Origin: Candidatus Hydrogenedens sp.
GTDB lineage: Bacteria; Hydrogenedentota; Hydrogenedentia; Hydrogenedentales; JAEUWI01
Direction of reading: 5' to 3'
NCBI GenBank assembly: GCA_016125095.1
Contig: WGMK01000021.1
Span: forward strand, 1 to 64,000
DNA length: 64,000 nt
Part shown: one piece after another, positions 1-9,562 of the stretch
Numbering within the stretch: the first letter of the stretch is position 1
How the letters are laid out: every line of letters begins with the position of its first letter
The notes under the pieces: model-generated
Told to the model about the DNA's origin: nothing
Database searches by the model: none
Seen by the model: the letters and a program-made list of their open reading frames with translations, nothing else
Made by a program: the position numbers and the translations under genes

Positions 1-3
1 AGG

Positions 4-71
4 CATCGCGGGGTCTCCTGCGTAAGTTGAAGTACTCAAGAAACCTCATCTTACCGCAAGGCCCCGCGGTG
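4..71. repeat. imperfect inverted repeat at window edge
   Basis: The left arm (about 4-26) and right arm (about 50-71) are imperfect reverse complements. Both contain a CGCGGGG core and end in TAAG on the loop side, with a loop of about 23 bases. It could be a hairpin of a transcript that starts left of the window, or the end of a mobile element. No transposase gene is visible, so its nature is open. Confidence 0.35.
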
Positions 72-492
72 TCCTCTACACCATCAAGACCTGAACCGAA
101 GCACAGGACCGCCTGTTGCACTTAGTGTTTGAATCTGCCTTCTCTATAAAGACGTTCAAAACTATTTCAACGTATCGTATCTTCGCCCGACCAAATGGTT
201 CGTCCGCTTCTTCGGTTCGGCACGAAGGAAGTCGATGTGCACGCATGTGTCAGTAGAGGAGGCACGTTCGCTTGCAGCAGGCTTCGAAGTGCAGGAGTCC
301 CCGGCGGCGTTTGGGAATTCGCGGGTGTATTTCGATGATGTCGCGCAGTTGTGGGCCATGAAAGCTCTCGTGATCAGAAGTTTGGAGATCGTGAAGAATC
401 CTTCTACAATCTCTGACGGCCAAACGCCGACGGTCTAGGCTAAGCCCCAGAAGCGTCCAAGATAATTCAGCGCCAACGGCGCGGCGCAAAAT

Positions 493-633
493 AGCCTAGG
501 GCGTAAGCCCTGGGTATCGGGATGTTCTAGAAAAGCCCTGAATGGGCGGCGCAACGACCTTACGCAGGTGCGTCGCCCATTCAGGGCTTAAATAAAAGAG
601 GCCATCTAAAACCCAGGGCTTACGCCCTGGGCT
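493..633. repeat. nested palindromic intergenic element
   Basis: The outer arms 493-515 and 611-633 are reverse complements with one mismatch in 23 bases. The inner arms 533-548 and 574-589 are a perfect 16-base inverted repeat. Each outer arm is itself nearly palindromic around GGGCGTAAGCCC, and each inner arm carries GCCC-TGAAT-GGGC. The whole unit would fold into a long cruciform with internal hairpins. From memory, similar CCCAGGGCTTACGCCCTGGG motifs are frequent between genes in Planctomycetes and relatives, like REP or MITE elements. Only one copy is seen in this window. Confidence 0.7.
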
Positions 634-769
634 ATGGTTGCGCCGACCCGTCGGGTCTAAGACCTGCTGCGCCGTAATCGCCACAGCGAGCTTCTGGCTA
701 TTGACAAGAATACGTTCGCTCGAATCTATCTTGGACACGTCTATTGCCGACCCACCCACTCATCGTTTC

Positions 770-806
770 AAAAAAAAACTGCCGCTCCGGTAGCCCGGAG
801 CGGCAG
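770..806 (-). terminator. intrinsic terminator of the ceramidase-like gene
   Basis: Perfect 12-base arms at 779-790 and 795-806 enclose a 4-base loop. On the minus strand the hairpin is followed by nine T residues (770-778). It lies 26 bases after the stop of the minus-strand gene at 832. Confidence 0.9.
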
Positions 807-831
807 CAATCGTTTCAAAGGGTAGCGACCG

Positions 832-2451
832 TTAGAAGGTCTGGTTCATCTCGGTCAGCATTTCCTTGGCAATCTGGTGCACCATGGGGGCGATGTCCGG
901 TCCGGCGGAGTTTTCTTCGCCGTACTGCGACTTGTTGTTGTAGACGTAGGGCGGTTCGTTGTCCCATTGGCTGCGCGGAATGATGTAGCCGATCTGATCG
1001 TTGGCCAGGCCGACCACGAAGGCCATGCGGGCCTTTTCTTCCATGAAGGTACGCAGCGGCGGCACTTCGACCGGCTCGGTGAGGTTGAAGTCGTTGCCGG
1101 GCAGGGCGACGATACCGCCCTCAACGATTTCGGGATAAATTTCGCCGGGTACCGTCAGAATCAGCACGTCGCCGACACGAAGCACGTTCATTTCGGTCTT
1201 GGCCTTGCCGCCGGCGTAGTAGCCCTCGTGGATGAGCCCGAGCTTAATCGCGTATTCGTACTGACCGCTCATGGGGGCCTTGACGGTGCGGGCGAAATAC
1301 GCCAGCTTCGGGTTTTCGTTCTTCCACACGAGGCTCTCGTCGCGCAGCGCCGTCGCGGCGACCACGGCGAGGTTGTAGCCCAGCGCCTCCGCCTTCTTGA
1401 ACGAGTCCTCCTTGTAGAGGTCCACGCCGTTGCGGTCGGGCACGGTCACGTGGAGCTGCGTCATGAGGCCCCCCACCTGTCCCTGGAAGTAGAGGCACAT
1501 GCCGCCGAAGCCCTCGACGCCGTTCGGCTCGGGCACGCCGTTCTCGAGGCCGGCCCGCAGGTAGTGCGGGAAGTCGGCCGTGATGATCGGGTTGCTGCCG
1601 CCGAGCGTTTCGGGGTGATTGCCCCAATTGACGAACGTGGCGATCGTCTGATCGGTGCCGGGCTTGGTGAAGCGAAACAGCGCCATACGCTCGTTGATGA
1701 CCTCCGGCTGGCGCGAGTCGTCCACGAACCCGTCGGAGTTCACCTTCACTTCAGCGCAATACATGTCGGCGGGCTGGAGCTTGCTCACCGCTTCTTCGAT
1801 GGCCTCCTTGGACTTCTTGATGATCATGTCCATGTAGTCCTGGCGGAAACCGAAGATCGGGATATCGAGCTGGTCGTCGCCCCAGTTCACGCGCTTCCAG
1901 TAACTCCAGATCTTCATGGTGTCCGGCGTTTCATGCACGTGCGTGGCGCTGAACATCACGTGGTCCACCCCAAGCGCCTTGTCGATGCTCTCGCGGATGG
2001 TCACGTATTCGTTGTGGAAGATACCCACGCTGTCGATGGTGACCATCACCATGGTAATGCCGTTGTTGCGGAAGGCGATGGCACGGGTCGAGGGGGCGTC
2101 GTTCAGGCCCTGGGCGGGGCGGTTCGTGCCGAAGCCTGCCATCCAGATGCCGTCGAACTTCCCATTCTTGTTCCGGTCTTGGTAGGTATCGATGCCCTCA
2201 TCGTACTTGTTGTTACCGTTCACGTCGGTCCAGCTGTCGTAGAGGTCGAAGTCGGGCGAAATTTCGCGCATGGCGACGCCTACCTCCAGCTGGCCCGGGG
2301 CCTCGGCCGTGCCGGGCTCTGGGGCCAGCACATCCAATTCGTAGTCGTGATGCGGTCCGAACCGCAAGGAATACAGCCAGGCGGCGATAACAACGGCCAG
2401 CACGGCGAGGACGCCGAGGAAGCCCAAGAGGATTTTCAGCCAGCGGGACAC
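832..2451 (-). CDS. membrane-anchored ceramidase-like hydrolase
   Basis: A 539-residue protein resembling the N-terminal domain of neutral/alkaline ceramidases, zinc amidases that cleave N-acyl sphingosine. Residues 7-28 form an uncleaved-looking membrane anchor, so the rest is probably periplasmic. The SATHVHETPD motif (residues 168-177) matches the family's zinc-ligand segment, usually SATHTHSGP, and NWGNHPE further on matches the second histidine site. Between the anchor and the core there are two Asp/Asn-rich loops, DVNGNNKYDEG (76-86) and DRNKNGKFDG (92-101), that look like calcium-binding EF-hand-type loops inserted in the domain. The C-terminal ceramidase domain is not obvious, so the real substrate is uncertain. 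The gene stands alone on the minus strand and ends in a strong terminator. Confidence 0.75.
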   Translation of the reverse strand: MSRWLKILLGFLGVLAVLAVVIAAWLYSLRFGPHHDYELDVLAPEPGTAEAPGQLEVGVAMREISPDFDLYDSWTDVNGNNKYDEGIDTYQDRNKNGKFDGIWMAGFGTNRPAQGLNDAPSTRAIAFRNNGITMVMVTIDSVGIFHNEYVTIRESIDKALGVDHVMFSATHVHETPDTMKIWSYWKRVNWGDDQLDIPIFGFRQDYMDMIIKKSKEAIEEAVSKLQPADMYCAEVKVNSDGFVDDSRQPEVINERMALFRFTKPGTDQTIATFVNWGNHPETLGGSNPIITADFPHYLRAGLENGVPEPNGVEGFGGMCLYFQGQVGGLMTQLHVTVPDRNGVDLYKEDSFKKAEALGYNLAVVAATALRDESLVWKNENPKLAYFARTVKAPMSGQYEYAIKLGLIHEGYYAGGKAKTEMNVLRVGDVLILTVPGEIYPEIVEGGIVALPGNDFNLTEPVEVPPLRTFMEEKARMAFVVGLANDQIGYIIPRSQWDNEPPYVYNNKSQYGEENSAGPDIAPMVHQIAKEMLTEMNQTF

Positions 2452-2552
2452 GGGAAGTCTCCTAAGGTTGGAATGCGTGGATCAGGGGAGCATACCAAAT
2501 AAAGTGGTAAATCTTCCTGCTTGGACCCGGCCGATGCGCGCCGGGTGTCAAT

Positions 2553-2586
2553 AAAAAACCGGGCGGCCGGAGATTCCGGCCGCCCG
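2553..2586 (-). terminator. intrinsic terminator after ahcY
   Basis: Perfect 11-base arms at 2560-2570 and 2576-2586 with a 5-base loop. Read on the minus strand they are followed by CC and then six T residues (2553-2558). The position 20 bases after the ahcY stop fits its transcript end. Confidence 0.9.
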
Positions 2587-2605
2587 ATTCGATATGGAAC
2601 AGGGC

Positions 2606-4060
<1,455 letters not shown>

Positions 4061-4096
4061 GGTGGAATCTCCTCGTAATCGTCGCGTAAATGCGTT

Positions 4097-4112
4097 GTCG
4101 TAACTATACGAC
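4097..4112. promoter_or_regulatory. dyad in the ahcY upstream region
   Basis: GTCGTA-ACTA-TACGAC is a perfect 6-base inverted repeat 36 bases upstream of the ahcY start. CGTT and AACG extend it imperfectly on both sides. Its position in the shared region between two divergent genes fits an operator, but no regulator can be named. Confidence 0.3.
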
Positions 4113-4313
4113 CCAACGCGAAATGCCGCCAGCACTGAATCGTTGAAGCCGGTCAACGCCGGGTTGAGGCGGCAAGCAGGCCCCCCGCCCATAGCTTTCC
4201 TTGATTTTTATCGGAATTCCGGCGTCCGCAGCCTTCTTGATCTCTTCGCGCCTGTCGGGCATGCTTGGGGGGATTCCGTTGGAAGCACTACCGATATTGA
4301 AAGATTTCCACCC

Positions 4314-5735
4314 ATGAAACGCTTTATTCTGTTTATCCTTGCCTTGGTTCTTTCCGCGCCTGCCGCGTTCGCGCAGTATCCCTACGCCCGCGAGACCGAG
4401 CACCCGACGGCGCTCGATACCTATGTGGCCACGCCGGACGATCATTACTCCTTCGAGATCGTCGAGACGGAGGAGCGCACAGGCTGGACTTCGTATGTGG
4501 TGAAGCTGATTTCGCAGCAGTACCTGACCGAGGCCGAGGTGGACCGCCCGATCTGGGATCACTGGATGACCATCTGCGTGCCGGCCGAGGTGAAGTCGGA
4601 CACGGCGATGCTCTACATCAGCGGCGGCAGTAACGGAAAGCCGGCGCCCAAGGGCGCAGGCGGCATCATCCGCGCGGTCGCCACCGAGGCCGGCTGCGTG
4701 ACGGTCGAGCTCAACATGGTGCCGAACGAGCCGCTGGTGTTCACCGACGACAACGGCCGCAAGCGCACTGAAGACGCCATCATCGCGTATACGTGGGACA
4801 AGTACATGCGCACGGGCGACAAGAAGTGGCCGCTGCGCCTGCCGATGACCAAGTCCGCCGTGCGCGCGATGGATGCCACGCAATCGATTCTCGCGGGGCT
4901 GGACACACCGATCACGGTGAAGGATTTCGTCGTGGCGGGCGGCTCGAAGCGCGGCTGGACCACCTGGACGACCGCTGTGGTGGACACGCGCGTGAAGGCC
5001 ATCATCCCGCTGGTCATCGATATGCTGAACGTGATTCCCTCGTTTCAGCACCACTATTCGGTGTACGGCTTCTGGGCGCCGGCGGTGGACGACTACGTGG
5101 AAATGGGCATCATGAACCGCATGGACACGCCCGAGTACGCCGACCTCATGAAGATTGTCGAGCCGTATTCCTATATCGACCGTCTGACCATGCCGAAGTT
5201 CGTCGTGTGCGCGGGCAGCGATCAGTTCTTCCTGCCGGATTCCTCGCAGTTCTACTACGAAGACCTCAAGGGCGTGAAGCGCCTGCGCTACATCCCGAAC
5301 GTGGGCCATGGCTTGGGCGGCGATGTGCTGAACAGCGTGACGGCCTTCGTCGCGGCAATGATGACCGACGAGGAATTGCCGGCCTACGCCTGGACCTTCC
5401 CGGACGCGAATACCATCCGCGTGACCTCCGAGACCGCGCCGAAGGCCGTGAACCTCTGGCAGGTGTCCAATGCCGAGGCGCGCGACTTCCGCCTCGAGAC
5501 CGTCGGTACCACCTGGGAAGCGACGGAATTGACTGCCGACGCCGATGGCGCCTACACGGGCACCGTGGAGGAACCCGAGAAGGGCTGGCGCGCCTATATG
5601 ATTGAGCTGACCTACGATATGCCCGGCGAGTCGGACATCAAGTTCACGACGCCCATCCGCGTGACGCCGGATGAAACGCCGTTCGAGTATAAGCCCGAGC
5701 CCAACCCGATTCCGGGATTCCTGACGGCCAAATAA
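4314..5735 (+). CDS. PhoPQ-activated pathogenicity-related (PqaA-like) hydrolase
   Basis: A 473-residue secreted alpha/beta-hydrolase-like protein of the PhoPQ-activated pathogenicity-related family. The first 21 residues are a signal peptide ending AFAQ, so the protein is exported. Family features visible are ISGGSN near residue 102, the run of WDKYMRTGD-KKWPLRLPM, the nucleophile elbow VAGGSKRGW, and a late GHGLGG histidine segment. The chosen ATG starts the signal peptide; the open frame upstream to 4143 adds only non-family sequence. Family members are known from Salmonella PhoP regulation, but their substrate is unclear and I infer none here. The next gene starts 11 bases downstream. Confidence 0.88.
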   Translation: MKRFILFILALVLSAPAAFAQYPYARETEHPTALDTYVATPDDHYSFEIVETEERTGWTSYVVKLISQQYLTEAEVDRPIWDHWMTICVPAEVKSDTAMLYISGGSNGKPAPKGAGGIIRAVATEAGCVTVELNMVPNEPLVFTDDNGRKRTEDAIIAYTWDKYMRTGDKKWPLRLPMTKSAVRAMDATQSILAGLDTPITVKDFVVAGGSKRGWTTWTTAVVDTRVKAIIPLVIDMLNVIPSFQHHYSVYGFWAPAVDDYVEMGIMNRMDTPEYADLMKIVEPYSYIDRLTMPKFVVCAGSDQFFLPDSSQFYYEDLKGVKRLRYIPNVGHGLGGDVLNSVTAFVAAMMTDEELPAYAWTFPDANTIRVTSETAPKAVNLWQVSNAEARDFRLETVGTTWEATELTADADGAYTGTVEEPEKGWRAYMIELTYDMPGESDIKFTTPIRVTPDETPFEYKPEPNPIPGFLTAK

Positions 5736-5746
5736 AGGAGCGCGCC

Positions 5747-5983
5747 ATGTTCGGTTTCGCCCTGGAAGACGTCGCGAAGTTCGGCCTGGCCGCCGCGGTT
5801 GTCTTCCTGTCGTTCGTGCAGGTCGCCTGGCTTTCGATGTTCTCGCTGGACATGTTCTTCGACACCAGCCGGAGCACGGCCGCCGAGCGCGGGCGGACCA
5901 TCTTCCGCTACATCGCCTTCATGGTCACGGTGCAGATCGGCATCACCGTCATCTATCTGCTGATCGTTTATTCCGATGTCTGA
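5747..5983 (+). CDS. small two-span membrane protein
   Basis: A 78-residue protein with two hydrophobic stretches (about 10-32 and 54-75) separated by a short polar loop. AAAGGAG lies nine bases before the ATG. It belongs to no family I recognise. It sits 11 bases after the PqaA-like gene, and its last eight bases overlap the start of the thioredoxin-like gene, so the three are probably one transcript. A role as a partner or assembly factor of the following membrane thioredoxin is possible but only inferred from coupling. Confidence 0.7.
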   Translation: MFGFALEDVAKFGLAAAVVFLSFVQVAWLSMFSLDMFFDTSRSTAAERGRTIFRYIAFMVTVQIGITVIYLLIVYSDV

Positions 5984-6578
5984 GCGCGCGCCCGGCTCTT
6001 GGCGTTCGTTTCTGCTGGGGCTGATCGCCGGCGTGGTGCTCACGATACTCCTGGCCGTGGCGGGAATCTTCGGCATCGTCGCGGCCTTCAAGACCGAGTT
6101 TGTGCAGCAGAAGGCCGAACGCCTCAAGCCGCCGCCCCTGGCACCCGATGCCCGCGCCGACTACAACTGGTCGCTGGTCGATATCGATGGCAACGAAGTG
6201 CCCGCTACCACCTTCGAGGGCCGTCCCTGGTTCCTGCATTTCTGGTCGCCTTCCTGCGCTGCGTGCGAGGCAGAGATACCCGACCTCAACCAGCTGCACG
6301 AGGCCGTCCGCGCGGAGTCGCTGGGCTTCGCGGCCGTAGCGCTGGGGGTGGACTCCGCAGACCTGGCCGCCGAGGCCGGCAGGCTGGGCATCACCTATCC
6401 GGTCTACGCCGTAAAGGGCGGCGTGCCCGAGGTGTTCAGCGTCAAGGCCGGCCCCGCCACGTTTATCTCGGACGCTGCGGGAGGCCTCATTTACAAGCAC
6501 ATCGGCGCGGCCCGCTGGAGCGATCCTTCGGCCGAGTTTTACCTGAAGTCACTGGCGCAAGCGGACGGTAGCGATTAA
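5976..6578 (+). CDS. membrane-anchored TlpA-like thioredoxin
   Basis: A 200-residue protein with one N-terminal membrane span (about 10-38) and a periplasmic thioredoxin-like domain of the TlpA/ResA type. The redox motif is SPSCAACEAEIP, a CxxC pair at the expected place after the WFLHFW strand; a GPATFISD segment provides the cis-Pro-like region later in the fold. Such proteins reduce or isomerise cysteines of exported proteins, often in cytochrome c maturation, but no cytochrome gene is nearby. The start overlaps the preceding small membrane gene by eight bases, which suggests translational coupling. Confidence 0.85.
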   Translation: MSERAPGSWRSFLLGLIAGVVLTILLAVAGIFGIVAAFKTEFVQQKAERLKPPPLAPDARADYNWSLVDIDGNEVPATTFEGRPWFLHFWSPSCAACEAEIPDLNQLHEAVRAESLGFAAVALGVDSADLAAEAGRLGITYPVYAVKGGVPEVFSVKAGPATFISDAAGGLIYKHIGAARWSDPSAEFYLKSLAQADGSD

Positions 6579-6619
6579 TCAGGGTTGTGCCCCAGCGATT
6601 TTTGCGCTAGTCTGAGGAC

Positions 6620-7282
6620 ATGGCTACCCCGTTACCCGAAAATGAAGCCGAGCGCCTGCGGTTCTTGCACCAGTACAAGGTGCTCGATTCCGCGGCCGAC
6701 GCCATGCTGGACAACCTCACGCGCCTGGCGGCGGCCATCTGCGATACCCCCATCGGACTGGTGTCGCTGGTCGATGAACACCGCCAGTGGTTCAAATCGC
6801 GCGTGGGGCTCGATGTGGAGGAGACGCCGCGGGAGCACGCATTCTGTGCGCACACGATTCTCAGCGACGACCTGATGGTCGTTGGGGATGCCCGCGAGGA
6901 TGAACGTTTCGCAGACAATCCGCTGGTCACCTCGTCGCCCTCGATCCGCTTTTACGCGGGGGCGCCGCTCGTGGTCGCCCAGGGCATCCGGCTGGGTTCG
7001 CTCTGCGTAATTGACGACAAGCCGCGGGAGCTCAGCCCGCCGCAGTTGGGTGCGCTGCGCGTGTTGCGCGACGCCATAGTGGGCCAGCTGGAATTACGCC
7101 GCGCCTTGAACGACCTCGATACCCTGCAGAGCTACCTGCCCATGTGCGCTTGGTGCCGCGATATCCGCGACACGGACGGCGAGTGGCAATCGCTGCAGCA
7201 ATTCGTGGAGACGGCTGCCCGCGTGACGCACTCGATTTGCCCCAAATGCGCCCGCGCCATGAAGAACGAGGCGTCGCGCTAG
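6620..7282 (+). CDS. GAF-domain sensor protein with C-terminal Cys motif
   Basis: A 220-residue soluble protein. Residues about 5-155 form a GAF domain of the type starting NEAERLRFLHQYKVLD, common in sensory kinases and diguanylate cyclases. The C-terminus has LPMCAWCRDIRD followed after about 35 residues by SICPKCARAM, two CxxC pairs that could hold a metal or sense redox state. No kinase, cyclase or other output domain is present, so it may act by protein contact. The gene converges with the HD-GYP-like gene; the two stop codons share the palindrome CTAG at 7279-7282. Confidence 0.85.
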   Translation: MATPLPENEAERLRFLHQYKVLDSAADAMLDNLTRLAAAICDTPIGLVSLVDEHRQWFKSRVGLDVEETPREHAFCAHTILSDDLMVVGDAREDERFADNPLVTSSPSIRFYAGAPLVVAQGIRLGSLCVIDDKPRELSPPQLGALRVLRDAIVGQLELRRALNDLDTLQSYLPMCAWCRDIRDTDGEWQSLQQFVETAARVTHSICPKCARAMKNEASR

Positions 7283-7890
7283 ATCGGCTGGCCGATGCTG
7301 TGGGCGATGAATACGTCCACGAATTCTGGATCGAAATTCTGCCCGCGCTCGCGCTGGAAATAGTCCACCGCGTCCTCGTGGCTTGTCACTGTCGTACGAT
7401 AGTGCCGCGGACTCGTCATCGCGCAATACACCACCAGGATCCTTAGCACACGGGCCAGCGCCGGAATCGCGTCTTTCTCGAGGCCATCGGGATATCCCGT
7501 GCCATCGTAGGATTCCTGGTGGTAGCGGACGATGGGCGCGATTTCGGGGTACAGCCCCCACTCCTCCAAGAGTTCGGCACCGTGCACCGGGTATTGCTTG
7601 AGCATCATCCACTCGTCGTAATCGAGCACGCTTTTCTTTAGCAGGATGTCGTTCGTGAGCCGCACCTTGCCGACGGCCCGGAGCACGGCAGCGCGCTCGA
7701 GCTGGAGCTTCTCGTCTTCGCTGAGGCCCAGGGCTTCGGCGAATCGGGCGGCATGCTCGCGGAGGCGCGCGGCCGAGCCCGGCGGAATCTCTTCGCGGGC
7801 GTCCACAGCCTCCGCCAGCAAGAGCATCAGCTTGTCGTTCGTTTCGGCCAGTTCCTGGGCGGACCCAGCCGCGTTCTTCTGCTTGGACAT
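7279..7890 (-). CDS. degenerate HD-GYP-domain protein
   Basis: A 203-residue protein with the fold signature of HD-GYP phosphodiesterases, which hydrolyse cyclic di-GMP. The segments VHGAELLEEWG and YHQESYDGTGYPDGL are well kept, including the GYP triplet. The HD pair itself is replaced: where HDIGKI is expected the sequence reads RAVGKVRL. The later AVADVFDALT segment reads LVVYCAMTS, losing another metal-binding Asp. Metal-dependent catalysis is therefore unlikely and a binding or scaffold role is inferred. The start at 7890 has GGGGAG seven bases upstream; a further in-frame start lies at 7923. Confidence 0.8.
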   Translation of the reverse strand: MSKQKNAAGSAQELAETNDKLMLLLAEAVDAREEIPPGSAARLREHAARFAEALGLSEDEKLQLERAAVLRAVGKVRLTNDILLKKSVLDYDEWMMLKQYPVHGAELLEEWGLYPEIAPIVRYHQESYDGTGYPDGLEKDAIPALARVLRILVVYCAMTSPRHYRTTVTSHEDAVDYFQRERGQNFDPEFVDVFIAHSIGQPI

Positions 7891-8134
7891 GTACGCACTC
7901 CCCGGGCGGTTGCACCTGCTCAAATCTTAGCAAGGCCGCAAAGCCGCGGCAAACCGGCACTCGCAGGCGTAGTCGCCCAATCCTGCGCAATCCATCAAGT
8001 CCTTTGATATCATCCACTTACAAGATTATCCAGATTCCATCCGGAAATTTGTTAGAATGCGCGCACGAGACAGGAAACTTCTTGCCCCGCGCGGGGATAA
8101 GTATAGACAAGTGACCGCTGGAAGGAAGTGAAGC

Positions 8135-8815
8135 ATGGCGGAAGGAAGAGAAAACGTAGTGTCGCTGCAGCCGCTGGCAAGCGGACCGCAGTTGCGCGTC
8201 GTCGAGCCGGGCCGGGGTCCGTTGTCCGAATGGAGCAACGAGGCGCTGATGCTCGAGCATGGCAATGGCTCGGAATCGGCCTACACCGAACTGATCCGCC
8301 GCCACCAGAAGAGCGTGCTGAACTACATGTTCCGCATGGTGCACAACCGCCATGTGGCCGAGGAATTGACGCAGGAGGTGTTTCTGGCACTGGTGAAGAA
8401 CGCGGGGCGCTATCAGCCCACCGCCAAGTTCACCACGTACCTCTACGCCATCGCCTCGAATATCGTGTCGAAGGAATGGGCGAAGCAGAAGCGCCGCCCG
8501 AAGTTCTTCTCGCTGACCGGCTGGTTCGGCAACGACGAGGAAGAAGAGTTCAGCCTGCTGGACCAGGTGGCCGACGAGAGCGCCTGCGTGACGGCGGCGT
8601 TTCAGCGGGGCGAGGTGAGCGAGGCCGTGAACGCGGCGCTGCGCCACTTGCCCGAGCACCAGCGCGAAGCTTTCGTGCTTCGCCGCTTTCAGGATTTGTC
8701 GTACGAAGAAATCGCGGACATTCTCGACGTGCCGGTGGGTACGGCGAAATCCCGCGTGGTACGCGCAGAGCGGGCGCTGCGGCCCTACCTGCAGAAGTAC
8801 CGGGAATATTTGTAA
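8135..8815 (+). CDS. ECF-type RNA polymerase sigma factor
   Basis: A 226-residue sigma-70 family factor of the extracytoplasmic function group. Region 2 spans roughly residues 45-115 (YTELIRRHQKSVLNYMFRMV, then AEELTQEVFLAL) and region 4 about 165-225 (LPEHQREAFVLRRFQDLSY then VPVGTAKSRVVRA). There is an unusual N-terminal extension of about 40 residues and a Glu-rich linker. AAGGAAG precedes the ATG. The following gene encodes a single-span membrane protein of anti-sigma layout, so the sigma factor is probably held at the membrane until a signal arrives. Confidence 0.95.
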   Translation: MAEGRENVVSLQPLASGPQLRVVEPGRGPLSEWSNEALMLEHGNGSESAYTELIRRHQKSVLNYMFRMVHNRHVAEELTQEVFLALVKNAGRYQPTAKFTTYLYAIASNIVSKEWAKQKRRPKFFSLTGWFGNDEEEEFSLLDQVADESACVTAAFQRGEVSEAVNAALRHLPEHQREAFVLRRFQDLSYEEIADILDVPVGTAKSRVVRAERALRPYLQKYREYL

Positions 8816-8860
8816 GGCGCTGCACTGCCTTGGGGGCGGTGCACTGAAAAAGAGCAGGGC

Positions 8861-9556
8861 ATGAACTTTAACCGAGGTTTGCGGCGGCGGCCCAACCGGG
8901 GCCAAATGCTCGACTATGCGGAATCGCTGGTCGACCGGAAGCCCGTTCCCGCGCAGATGGCGGGGGCGCTCACCGGCGATCAGGAGGCCGCATCGGAAGT
9001 GCGCGCGATGCGCGATACCCTCGAGTTTATCGCCAAGGTGCCCGAGCTCGAGCCTTCCGAATGCCTCACGCGCGCCATTCTGCTCGAGGCCCGCAGCGCA
9101 CGCCGCCCGGAAAAGCGCGCCGCCTACCGCCGCGCCTCGGCGCTACAGGCCGTCTTCCGGGGCACCGCCTACACCGCCGCCATGGCCTTCGTGTGCTTGG
9201 CGGTGTTCAGCGTGGCCGTGTATCAGCCCAAGGAATCCGCCGCAGCACCGGCCGCAGCACCGGCCACAGCGCAGGCCAAGGCATCGAACGCGCTGACGCC
9301 CGAGATGCTGCAGCGCACGGCATCCGAATTGCGCACGCTTTCCGCCATGGCCAGCCGCTCGGCGCAGAATCCGCCGGCGTCGCCCGACGCCTGGCGCCAC
9401 CTGCGCGCGGCCGACGCCATCGACAATGACATTCAGGCCGCGCTCGAGGCCCTCGAGCGCAATCCCGGCTCCGCCCGCGCCACGCACATCGTGTTTTCTA
9501 GCGTGCAGCGCAAGGCCGACTCGCTCCGCGAGTTCTACGTCGACCGCACCCTGTAA
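8861..9556 (+). CDS. putative membrane anti-sigma factor
   Basis: A 231-residue protein: a cytosolic N-terminal part (1-100) rich in charged helices, one membrane span (about 105-127), an Ala/Pro-rich linker with short tandem repeats, and an extracytoplasmic helical part. This layout and the position 45 bases after an ECF sigma gene are typical of anti-sigma factors. The zinc-binding HxxxCxxC motif of ZAS-type anti-sigma factors is absent, so binding would follow another mode. No sequence family is recognised with certainty; the call rests on architecture and neighbourhood. Confidence 0.65.
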   Translation: MNFNRGLRRRPNRGQMLDYAESLVDRKPVPAQMAGALTGDQEAASEVRAMRDTLEFIAKVPELEPSECLTRAILLEARSARRPEKRAAYRRASALQAVFRGTAYTAAMAFVCLAVFSVAVYQPKESAAAPAAAPATAQAKASNALTPEMLQRTASELRTLSAMASRSAQNPPASPDAWRHLRAADAIDNDIQAALEALERNPGSARATHIVFSSVQRKADSLREFYVDRTL

Positions 9557-9562
9557 AGGGAT

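Larger units (their letters stand above)
1..831. other. gene-poor left end
   Basis: No open reading frame here has recognisable family motifs. Short frames around 162-489 on both strands overlap one another and resemble no family I know, so they may be chance or the remains of a decayed gene. The stretch holds an imperfect inverted repeat at its very start, a nested palindromic element near 493-633, and the terminator of the neighbouring minus-strand gene near 770-806. Its base composition is less GC-rich than the rest of the window, which fits non-coding or decayed sequence. Confidence 0.5.

Noticed and set aside
235..438. A 67-residue plus-strand frame in the left end
   Set aside because: No ribosome site or family match, and it overlaps minus-strand frames of equal quality.
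877..2502. A 541-residue plus-strand frame rich in His and Val
   Set aside because: It is antisense to the ceramidase-like gene, with composition typical of a GC-rich shadow frame.
4061..4313. SAH riboswitch before ahcY
   Set aside because: The leader lacks a recognisable riboswitch core; only a short dyad is seen.
9235..9276. Short tandem repeat GCCGCAGCACCG
   Set aside because: It is part of the Ala/Pro-rich linker of the putative anti-sigma factor and keeps the reading frame.
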